Below, piece after piece: positions 10,934 to 20,700 of a stretch of DNA of 64,000 bases. A program made the translations under genes and the position numbers. Below the pieces are notes generated by a model that ran no database searches, was not told the DNA's origin, and worked only from the letters and a program-made list of their open reading frames with translations. The DNA is taken from positions 28,522 to 92,521 of IMG/VR virus record IMGVR_UViG_3300042471_000228, one strand, 5' to 3'. The DNA comes from a virus. The stretch's first letter is position 1, and each line of letters starts with the position of its first letter.

Positions 10934-13900
10934 TTACTGAGTATTCCTAGGAAGACTCTTGATCTTTACTTTTCTAACAGAACCTCCATTGTTTTTAAAA
11001 TAAAAGTCTCTACCATCAGGATTTGATATACCATCAGGTAGCATGTTTTTAGCTGAGGCTTTATATAGAATTTCTTTTTTAACTTTATTAGGTATAGGTA
11101 ATAACCCAATTGTTGTACCAGTAGCATTATTAAGTATGTCTTCTAATGCTTCTCTTCCTTTATATTTTAATGGTCTATCATCATTAAATATTGTACCTAG
11201 TTCATGTCCTACTCCCATGATGTTTGCACCTAACCAACCTAGTGCTGGAGAAACAATTGGTATATTACCTGTTTTATTTGCTATAGCTTGTTGAGTATAC
11301 ATTCCAGCTAAAGGATGTCTAAAATTATCTACTGGATCTTCTCCAGGTTCTAATCCTTCTGCTGCTTCACGAGCTGCTTTACCCATAGGATCTCCTAATG
11401 ATTTATTTAATCTATCTTCAAATGACATACGTCTACTGCGAATCTTTAGAGGTTTTTCACTATGAGTAGAATCCCAAGTATTATCTTGAGGATCATATAT
11501 CATAGAAAACTTTTGTAATTCAGTAACAGGAATAATATTACCATTTGAATCTAGATATCTAGCATAAGATTTAAAATTAGGATCTAGATAAATACTTTGT
11601 CCAGTAGGTGTTTTATATTCCTTACCTTTAGTAGATCCACCTTCTTGTTTAACAGGTATTGAATCAAGTATCTTTTTTGTAAATGCGTTTCTGCTAACCA
11701 TATCCTTACCTTTAGAGGTTCTCTTATATTCCTTTAGCATTTTCTGATGCGCTACTTCTTTTTCCTTAGGAGTTTTTGCATTACTATACTCATCTATAGC
11801 TGAAGTAAACTTTGTAAAGTCCTTTATTACACCATTGTAAGTATAATCTACTATTAGATCTTTTAGCGTGTCAGGTACTTTATCAAAAGCATTTTTTCCA
11901 TGTCTGTTGTTGTAAACTCTTTCAGCAGTAATTAGATGGTTTGCTAGATCTTTATTAAATAATTCTTCAGCTTGTTTTTCTGTTATACCTTTAGAGTATG
12001 TTCCCTTTCGTACTTCTTCATCAGTCAACTTATGTCCGTAAGCAATAGTTTTATTACCACCTTCTTTTGAAGCATGTGGTAACCACTTTTGAGAATTCTT
12101 ATTAAATCCTTCTCTAATACCGTTCTCCTCTATTTTTAATGCCTTTATGTATTCTTCTGTTGGAGTATACTTTTTACGAAGTTGTTTAGGTGTACTAGGA
12201 ACAGTTGTAGCATTAGCAGCAAATGGTTGGAAGTTTTCTCCCCATTGATAATTACCTATATCTCTAACTGCTCCAATAGTTTTAGGAACTAATGGATTTG
12301 AAGCAGTCTCTAACAATTTTGCTTGCTTTGCAACTTTATTTGCTGCTTTAGTAGCATTAGCTAATTTAGCAGTTTGTTGTGCTGCACGTAACCATTTAGC
12401 AGCACCTGCTGTAGCAATATTTAATCCATCTAATGCAGCTCCTGATAAATCTCCTTCATATAAATTTTTACCTAATCCTATTGCAGATGCTCCCATTCCT
12501 ATATATCCTGGTACAAAAGATGCCGCATCTAATGTTAAATCAAATGCATCAGACGTATCTGTTGATGGTTTGGTATTTCTTTTCCAATTTGCATTTTTAT
12601 ATTCATCAACGGTATTCCATCCCATAGCTTTCGCACGTCTCTCTAATTCTTTTTGATCAACTTGACCTTTAGATTGATACTTTACTAAACCCCCGTCTTT
12701 GAATTCGTACTTACCCAAATAGATACCTTCTACTGCACCACCTTTTTTCATTGTTTGTTTATCATACACGGTAACTAGATCTTCATATTTGAATCTATCA
12801 TTTCCTGCAGCTTTAGCTTGACTCCTTCTATTGTTTATATAGTTATCATAGGAACCAGCATCTACTAGATCTTTTGCAATCTTTCCTACAGACTGATTGT
12901 ATGCAATACCAGAAAGTTTTGCTAATTGATCCGCTGTCAGATTGATACCTTTATTATTAGATATCTCTTTTAAGAATAGATAGTCTTTTGCAATTTTATA
13001 GAAAGTTGGTAAAGCTGCCTTCTCAGGTTTATCTAACTCATAATCAGACTTTATCAGTTTTTTCCTTAACTCTTCATTTAGATTAGTTTCATCTTTAAGT
13101 TTTGTTAAACCCATTGACTTCTCTCTATCCGAAAGGAATGTATCCTGTAATGTTTTTTCAAATGCATTAACTTGTTCAGAACTTTTACCAGCATATGTTT
13201 CAAGTGTAGGTATTGCTCTTGATACACGCATCAATTTATCAAACTCATTCTCAGATATTGGAATATCTTTTAACAAAGCTTTTTTGTTATTCTCAATTGT
13301 CTTCAAGAATTTGTAAGTAGTCTTTCCAGAAATACTTTCAGCTAATCCATCAAATTCATTTCTTGCTAGTGCTCCTTTAGGATTAAACTTACCATATTCA
13401 GTTTGATAATAGTTAACACCTTGTTCAGGAATACCGGATCCATCAGCTAGTGCACCTTCATAATAGTTAGGTCTAGTGATACCAGATATCATTGAAACTT
13501 TGTTCTTTCCATTACCTTTAACCTTTCCTTCTAAGAAGTTAGTTAAAGGATCTTTTTCAACTTTACCGTGTACGTTGTGCTCAACAAATAGTTTACCTTG
13601 GTCATCTGCTTTTACTACACCAACGTGTGTTGTAAATAATCTATTATTTAATGACTTAGTTTGATTGTAAGCTTCTTCTGTATAGTTAGATCCTTCATAG
13701 AATATATTAACAACGTCACCTGGTTTTACTTTACTATCCCAAGTAACACCTCCACCTATAATATCTTTTAGATAAGATGCTTGATTCTGTAAGTTAGATT
13801 TTATAAATGATGCAATCTGATCTTTATTTTTTAAATCAGGAACCTGATCTCTTTCTGGTAAACCTGCAAATACTAATTTACCACCTTTACTTTGAATGTT

Positions 13901-16900
13901 ATCTGATATGTGCCATGCAGAACCACTTAAACCTAGATTCTCACGCGCTTCAAATCCAGCAGCATCTTCGTCACAAATAGTTCCATTAACATACTGAGCA
14001 CACATTCCAAATGGTGTCTTAGAATCAGGGTTTAATTTAAACTTAAACGCAACTCTAGGATTAAACTCAGTTATATCATCCGTGTTAAACTTGGTACCTT
14101 TGAAATAACCTTTACTATTTAGACTCTTTTCAAAATCTCTTATAGCTTGGTTTGAAGCACTGATATTAGCAGAACCATCTTCTTGAATAAATGTATTAAG
14201 ATCTAATGGCGTCTGTATACCAAGTGTGGTTTTAGAATCATTTTGATTTTTAAAATCCTTTATAGCTTTTTTGGTAACGTCATCTAGAACACCTTCTTTA
14301 TAAGGTTTATTATGTTCATTGTATTTCTCAACAGCTTCTCTTGTTTTTTTACCAAATATTCCATCAATACCATCTTTGTTAGGACCGTATTTACCTAACA
14401 TATCCATGAGTCCGTTACTAGCTAGGAACTTCTGAAGCTCAATAACTTCTTCTTTAGATTTATAATTTTTAGGATCAATCTCTTTAGACTCAAATACACC
14501 AGCGTTTTTAAAATTATTCTGTATGCTTTTAATATCATCTTCAGAATAGTCAGACTCATTCATGAATCTTAGTTTATAGTCTGCAGATTTTTTATAGTCC
14601 TTTACTAGATTCTCTTTGTTATTATATAGAGGTTCTGTGGAACTGAACTTTGGAGAAGTTTCATATTGCTTAATTTCTTTTTGAATTGCCGCTTCTTCTT
14701 GTGCAGTTTTTAATGCTGGAAACTTATCTTGAAAATAAGCATCCATGTTTTTCAAATCTACTTGTGGTTTCTGTAGAGCGATCCTTTCTTGTGGTATACC
14801 TAAAGCTTTTTCAAATCTATCTTTTTGAATAGCTTGTGCGTATTTCTCAGAACCACCGTCTACCATTTTCACAAGACCTCCATCTCTAAACTCATACTTA
14901 CCTAGATAGATACCACCATCTCTCATTCCTTCCGGTTCTTGAGATCTATTATATAATTGTGAACCTACATATCCTGCACCTATAGCAGGTACTGCAGCTG
15001 GTAACATTTTAATAAGTCTTCTCTTTTCTTCTAAAGATGTTTCTGGTTTAAAGTGTTTATTAAGATTTCCTGTTTCAATTAAGTAATCTGTAAAATCATC
15101 TCTATCTTGTTTAATAACATCAATAGCTTGTTGCATAGATAAACCATCTCTTTTCATGAGCTCTGATGCTAGATTTGCTCTAGCTCCTGATAACTCAGCG
15201 TGTAATTCAGTAGGAGCAGACGCCCACGTTCGATACGTCTTAGGAGCATTTGGTTGAACCATTGCTCTATTAAAATCTGCAGCAATAGGATTATTTGCAT
15301 GACTTGTAAAATACTCATACTGAGGATCATAACTTTCTAAAGTTGATTCCCACTTTCCTATCTTTTGAGCATCGTGTGCTATTTCATGAGCATTTGTGTG
15401 TCTTATTTTGTTAGGATCAATTAATCGATTTTGATTAACATCAACTAATACATCCTTAGTTTTTGTTTTAAAAGGATTTGATAAACTCCGAGGTAACTTC
15501 TCTTTTGCTAAGTGAGTTGTTAATACAGGACGACCCTGAGTACCTAGTGTAATTGTACTATGCTGAGTTCTTACACCACCTATATTATCAATATTTCCTT
15601 TTAAAAATAGCTTGTCATATTCTGGTAAGTTTTGAAAACTAGGATCATTCTCATCAAAGTATACTAGTTTATTTTTTTTATCATTTGGCAGAACAGTTTC
15701 TAATTTATCAACATCTCTATCAGCATTTGCTCTTTTTAAATCTAATACTTTTCTTTCAAACTCAGGATCATAAATAGAAGTGCTATTTTTTAATTCATTT
15801 ACTTTATTTAGATCTACATCATGAGAAGTAACCCAGTCACTTTCAAGTTTTCTACGATCATCCTGTAGTTTAAAAAACTCATCGGATAAACTTTCAAATC
15901 TTTCAAAGTTATTAGGATCTTTTAATTGCTCACTTATACTCTCTAATTGGTTATCTATATTATCAATATTCGCAGAAAACTCTGAGTCAGCTTTTGATCT
16001 TGCTTTTGAAATTTCATCAAGTTGTGGTTTTACCCTAGTGTTGTAATCATCTAATCCAGCTTGATTATATGTCCATTTTTTTTGAAATTCAGTAGCATCA
16101 TCAAAAGCTTTTTGTTGGTCAACTCTTGTAAAGTTTTCTGAATAACCCGATTCAGGTACTCTATCTATACTTACTCTTTTACGTTCTAAATCCTGTAGAC
16201 CTTCTAACTCTATGTCATCTACACTTCTACCAATATTATTTTCTTTAAAGAATTCATCTATAGTATAATTGTCATATGTTTTAGGAGGTATGCTTTTTGA
16301 AACTTTTTTTGCAAACGATCCAAATGGTAAAAATCCTGCAGTGTTTAATCCTAGTTCTCCAGCACCACCCCAAGTAGTATATGTTTCTTTTTCACCTAAA
16401 TCTCTACCAACTCTTCCTACATCCATTAATACAGATGCTGGATTGAACGCTCCTATTACATCACTCATAGGAGATGATGTAGGATAGTTACCACTTAGGT
16501 TACCTTGTGGTACATAACCTCTTTGCATTAAAGATCCTACTGCATCAAGAGGTTGATCCATTGCGTAAATAAACTGATTCTTTAATCTCTCAGTACCATC
16601 TGTAGCAGGTTTTATTTCTCCTTGATCTAATAGTTGTTGCTTGATTTGTTCTTTCTTTTCTTCCTCAGCAATCTTCTTTTTAGTAGCTGCAGCTTTAACT
16701 TTCTTTGCGGGAGTCATACCATCCCTTTCATCTCTTTTAGCCTCTTCTACTCTAGGATTAGTTACATAAGTATTATCTTGAACAGCTGTTTGAGGTCTCA
16801 GACCTTCCATCATATATTCATCAAAACTAACTTGTCCTTTCTTCTGATACTTTACTAAACCACCATCTTTGAATTCGTAGTCTCCCATATAGATACCACC

Positions 16901-17710
16901 TCCTTGCTGTTTTTTAATAGTACCTTTTTCTCTTTCGTAATCTATCTCTTCTTGTTCTGCTGGTTTGTTTTGCCATCTTTTAAGATCTTTATCGTAATAG
17001 TAAGTTCCTTTCTTTAATTGACCGGACTTCTGTGTATAGTTAGGATCATAAGAATCAAGAGTTCTATTCTTACTAATACTTAAATTAACTGGTTGCAATT
17101 TAGTTTCTGATACTGGTAACTTAGTAATCGGTCTAGGTTCTACTCTTTCTAAAGGTGGTTCAAATACAACAGGTCGAGTTGGTTTTTTATATTGCGGATA
17201 TAGTGTATTAATATCACCCATAGTGGGTTTATTACCATTAGCAAAAAAATTACCAGGATCTAAATAATAAGGTTTATTTCTTGGGGTTCTTATTTCCTCA
17301 CCAAGTTCTCTAGCTCTTTGAGCAACTAAATCATGTGATACAATATTCCAATTTTCTCTTCTAGCATCTTCTAAAAGACCAGGCTCATTAAAAGCGTTAT
17401 ATAAACTTAAACTATCAGCATATGCTTGATTAGCTATTTTAAATTCTTTAGGATCTGATATAACACGTGGCACTTGTCTACCTTTTTGATATTTACCTAA
17501 TGGTACTTCAGTAACATACTTACCAGGAAATTCATATTCTCCACCGGGCATCATCATCTGTTGATTACCAAGATCATCAATACCAAGTATTGGGAACTTA
17601 ACATCCTTCATAGTAATCCTGTTACTAGGAATGATGTTCATGTCATTAAATCTATCAGGACTATCTGGTAAATAACCCGTGTTCGTAATTTTTACTTTAC
17701 GCTTATTCAT
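10934..17710 (-). CDS. 2258-aa multi-module virion protein with peptidoglycan hydrolases
   Basis: Modules are separated by three copies of a repeat close to GIYLGKYEFKDGGLVKYQ, at about residues 272-290, 933-951 and 1661-1680. Module A holds an HEIAH zinc-peptidase motif (His775, Glu776, His779) with possible distal acids near 835-842. Module B has a PG_binding_1-like domain at about 1080-1155 (DGIDGIFGKKTREAV), then a CHAP/NlpC-like region with Cys1237 (GMCAQYV), GDVV at 1331, His1362 (THVGVV) and His1378. Module C has a GH24 lysozyme-like domain at about 1848-2018 with Glu1861/1862, Thr1888 and YGH at 1891-1893. The tail ends VRKVKIKSLPRNTQ. Acting on host wall during entry, or as lysin after processing, is inference. 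The start overlaps the stop of the muzzle-like gene by one base. Confidence 0.85.
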   Translation of the reverse strand: MNKRKVKITNTGYLPDSPDRFNDMNIIPSNRITMKDVKFPILGIDDLGNQQMMMPGGEYEFPGKYVTEVPLGKYQKGRQVPRVISDPKEFKIANQAYADSLSLYNAFNEPGLLEDARRENWNIVSHDLVAQRARELGEEIRTPRNKPYYLDPGNFFANGNKPTMGDINTLYPQYKKPTRPVVFEPPLERVEPRPITKLPVSETKLQPVNLSISKNRTLDSYDPNYTQKSGQLKKGTYYYDKDLKRWQNKPAEQEEIDYEREKGTIKKQQGGGIYMGDYEFKDGGLVKYQKKGQVSFDEYMMEGLRPQTAVQDNTYVTNPRVEEAKRDERDGMTPAKKVKAAATKKKIAEEEKKEQIKQQLLDQGEIKPATDGTERLKNQFIYAMDQPLDAVGSLMQRGYVPQGNLSGNYPTSSPMSDVIGAFNPASVLMDVGRVGRDLGEKETYTTWGGAGELGLNTAGFLPFGSFAKKVSKSIPPKTYDNYTIDEFFKENNIGRSVDDIELEGLQDLERKRVSIDRVPESGYSENFTRVDQQKAFDDATEFQKKWTYNQAGLDDYNTRVKPQLDEISKARSKADSEFSANIDNIDNQLESISEQLKDPNNFERFESLSDEFFKLQDDRRKLESDWVTSHDVDLNKVNELKNSTSIYDPEFERKVLDLKRANADRDVDKLETVLPNDKKNKLVYFDENDPSFQNLPEYDKLFLKGNIDNIGGVRTQHSTITLGTQGRPVLTTHLAKEKLPRSLSNPFKTKTKDVLVDVNQNRLIDPNKIRHTNAHEIAHDAQKIGKWESTLESYDPQYEYFTSHANNPIAADFNRAMVQPNAPKTYRTWASAPTELHAELSGARANLASELMKRDGLSMQQAIDVIKQDRDDFTDYLIETGNLNKHFKPETSLEEKRRLIKMLPAAVPAIGAGYVGSQLYNRSQEPEGMRDGGIYLGKYEFRDGGLVKMVDGGSEKYAQAIQKDRFEKALGIPQERIALQKPQVDLKNMDAYFQDKFPALKTAQEEAAIQKEIKQYETSPKFSSTEPLYNNKENLVKDYKKSADYKLRFMNESDYSEDDIKSIQNNFKNAGVFESKEIDPKNYKSKEEVIELQKFLASNGLMDMLGKYGPNKDGIDGIFGKKTREAVEKYNEHNKPYKEGVLDDVTKKAIKDFKNQNDSKTTLGIQTPLDLNTFIQEDGSANISASNQAIRDFEKSLNSKGYFKGTKFNTDDITEFNPRVAFKFKLNPDSKTPFGMCAQYVNGTICDEDAAGFEARENLGLSGSAWHISDNIQSKGGKLVFAGLPERDQVPDLKNKDQIASFIKSNLQNQASYLKDIIGGGVTWDSKVKPGDVVNIFYEGSNYTEEAYNQTKSLNNRLFTTHVGVVKADDQGKLFVEHNVHGKVEKDPLTNFLEGKVKGNGKNKVSMISGITRPNYYEGALADGSGIPEQGVNYYQTEYGKFNPKGALARNEFDGLAESISGKTTYKFLKTIENNKKALLKDIPISENEFDKLMRVSRAIPTLETYAGKSSEQVNAFEKTLQDTFLSDREKSMGLTKLKDETNLNEELRKKLIKSDYELDKPEKAALPTFYKIAKDYLFLKEISNNKGINLTADQLAKLSGIAYNQSVGKIAKDLVDAGSYDNYINNRRSQAKAAGNDRFKYEDLVTVYDKQTMKKGGAVEGIYLGKYEFKDGGLVKYQSKGQVDQKELERRAKAMGWNTVDEYKNANWKRNTKPSTDTSDAFDLTLDAASFVPGYIGMGASAIGLGKNLYEGDLSGAALDGLNIATAGAAKWLRAAQQTAKLANATKAANKVAKQAKLLETASNPLVPKTIGAVRDIGNYQWGENFQPFAANATTVPSTPKQLRKKYTPTEEYIKALKIEENGIREGFNKNSQKWLPHASKEGGNKTIAYGHKLTDEEVRKGTYSKGITEKQAEELFNKDLANHLITAERVYNNRHGKNAFDKVPDTLKDLIVDYTYNGVIKDFTKFTSAIDEYSNAKTPKEKEVAHQKMLKEYKRTSKGKDMVSRNAFTKKILDSIPVKQEGGSTKGKEYKTPTGQSIYLDPNFKSYARYLDSNGNIIPVTELQKFSMIYDPQDNTWDSTHSEKPLKIRSRRMSFEDRLNKSLGDPMGKAAREAAEGLEPGEDPVDNFRHPLAGMYTQQAIANKTGNIPIVSPALGWLGANIMGVGHELGTIFNDDRPLKYKGREALEDILNNATGTTIGLLPIPNKVKKEILYKASAKNMLPDGISNPDGRDFYFKNNGGSVRKVKIKSLPRNTQ

Positions 17711-20700
17711 TATCTAGGAGAATATTGATTTTTAACATTGGTGATCTTAAACAACATTTTAACAGGTCCTGATACACTTCTAGATAAAAGGACATGTGTA
17801 GTATAGTGTCTAAATTTCTTTCTTTCAAAAGATGCCTTTTGATAATCTAAGTTATTAATATTTAAGTCTCTTTTGTAACCGTTTAGTTCAGTGTTCCAAA
17901 TTGGTTGTTGTACGTTCGGATATGTGAACTCTCCACGGTCACGAGTGATATCCCAGAACTGATTGAAGCGATACTTCTGTTCTTCTTTACTAAAGATGAT
18001 ATCAATACTTGTGGGATTAATCTTAGGATATTGTAGAGCAGCAATAGGATTACCTTTAGGATTTAGATTTAGATTTAATACCCCGGATACTTGTTCGGTG
18101 TTATGTACAATAGCATGATCAAAGTTAAAGTCAAGCACATGATACATATCTATACCATCAATATCGTAAGTATAACATTCTAAGTCATACTCTAAAGATT
18201 TAAGAGTGTTTACAGTTTGTCCAGTAGCAGCTATAAATTCAATCTCAAAAGGATAACTTATTCCGTAATATCTACAGAACTCATAATCATTATCATTATG
18301 TTTCCATATACCACCAGCTTGAGACTGTAAGGTCTTGGTGGTAATAAAATAGTTCTTACTTGATATAGTTAGTTCTGGATGCCAGTCATGGAAAGAGATC
18401 CACATTTTATTTTTAGGATCATAACTTATTGTCCAACTACAATCTTCAAAGTAATCAGGATCTCCTAATGTGACTTGAATTGAGTCATTTATTAAGAACT
18501 TATTATAGCCGTATTGAGGTGCGTATTGAAACGATCCTGCAAAATCTCTACGTCTCCTAAAATCACGTTTAGAGAAGTATAGTATCTGATTAGTATTATC
18601 AAATACTGATTGACAACCAATACCTACTACAGGATTATCTGTTAAGTAGTAATTAGGAAAATCTTTTATCAACTGATAAGGTAAATATTTGTTGAACCAC
18701 CAACGCATTGCTGCAGCTGATATTTCTTCAATACCATTACCTGTTACAGCAAATACTTTTCCTTGAGACTGACTTAAATAATAAACTCCTGCTGGTGTAT
18801 TTGTCACAGACAATCTATTCTGACAAGATCCATGTTGAAACTCTGCATCAGCATTTGTAAGATACTGTAATGGTTGTGAGAATAATCCACCATCACCAAT
18901 TGTAATCTTAGTTCCTGTATCTGTTTGTAAAGTATCTACACCTAAGAACTGTGCTGGAGATTGTGTTTCAAACAAAAGCAAAGCTCCATTTTTAGAAATC
19001 TGTTTTACACTTATAGGTTTTGATGTAAAGTCTTTATAGTTGTTAGGTAAGAAAACTCTCCAATAATCTTTTACCGCTTCGTCTTGCTGTGGTAAAGAAT
19101 AGATTACTCTATTAGGATAATATGTAAAACATGTTTCTGCTACACTTGGATTATAGTATGTAGGCTGCATGTTTCCCCACGATATAAAATTATTGAATAT
19201 CTTAGATACACTTAATGATATATCATACTTAAAATAATTACCAGATTTAATGTGATCGATATCAAATAACTCTCTTAAATTAGTATATGCATATGGATCA
19301 TAGTGTCTTTCTGAAGGATCTTCTCCCCAGTCTCTTAAATCAATATTGATTTCAGACTCCACAAACAAATCAATAACACCTGACTGGAATAAATAGAAAT
19401 AGGCATTCTTTTTTAAGAACCTCAATCTATTTGCACTTTTCATATTATTAACAGCACTTCCGTCAATAGCATCACTAGCACTATTTATAAAATCTAGCAA
19501 TCCTGAAAAAATACCAGGATCTTCTTCGCTTGATGCATTTATATAAGAACTTACTGTTAGCTGTTCATCCAAATCCAGATTAAACATGTTAGTTGGTAAA
19601 CCTTCTAACATCTGACCAAAGTTTCCATCAACTGCTTTATTCAAAGCAGTATTTAAAAAACTAGTTATATCAAATTTTGTAAAGTCTGCCCAGAATCTAG
19701 GATTAGAAACCATTGTTCTAAGACGATAGTCAAACTCGGTACCATCGGGTTGATTAGATAACCAATCGTAAAAATAAAAGAATGTATTCTTTTCTGTATA
19801 TCTACCTATATAAACATCTCCTCCAAAAACTAGTGAACTTTCAGCAATTACAGGAACTGTATATATATTACTTATATTCAGTAAAGGTTTATATGGAAAT
19901 CTACAACGTGTTGTTAACTGCTTAACAGATGTTAATTGACCATACTGATTTCTAAAAGCTAACTTTAATGCACCATAATACATATAAGAGTTGGAATAGA
20001 AAGGTCTGCTAATACCTTCATCTGTTATATTAGCAGCTGTAACACGATCACTTAATATTTTTAAACTATCATCTGTACCACTAGGATCATTTAGATTACC
20101 TATTAAATCCAGAGCAACAAATCTACCTCTATACAAATTATTAATTGTCTTATCTCCAATACTCTGTAATTGATTATCTATATATCCAGCATCCTTTATA
20201 AATCTTCGGGAGTTGGTAGCAATATCTACATTACCTTTAGATGAATAATGAAAGTATCCATGTGATGTATAAGCTTGAGCATACTGAGTGTAGCTCATAA
20301 TATTTAATAATATATTAAATACAGATTGAGCACCTTCTGCAAAGTAATTTAAATAAGTAACTACACCAACTGCGCCTCGTAATAAAGTAGGTAAATAGTT
20401 TTGATCACTAGGTTCTATAGTAATTTCTCTAGTGGATCCTTCACCGGTTACGCCTGGTGTAAGAAGTGCAGCGTCACCAACCGCATTAGCAATAAGATAT
20501 GTTGTTACTGCAGGATTGACACCTGTTACCGCTTCTGTAAATATTCTAGTAAAACCAGGAAACCTGCTCTCTAATGCTGATTCATCTAATGCTGCTAAAG
20601 CAGGAGCAGGATTTGCTGGAAGAGCTCCAACAAGATTGGAAGTCCTACCTGACTTTAATACACGAGTATGTTTACCGTGCACACTCTTTCCTGCTAAACC

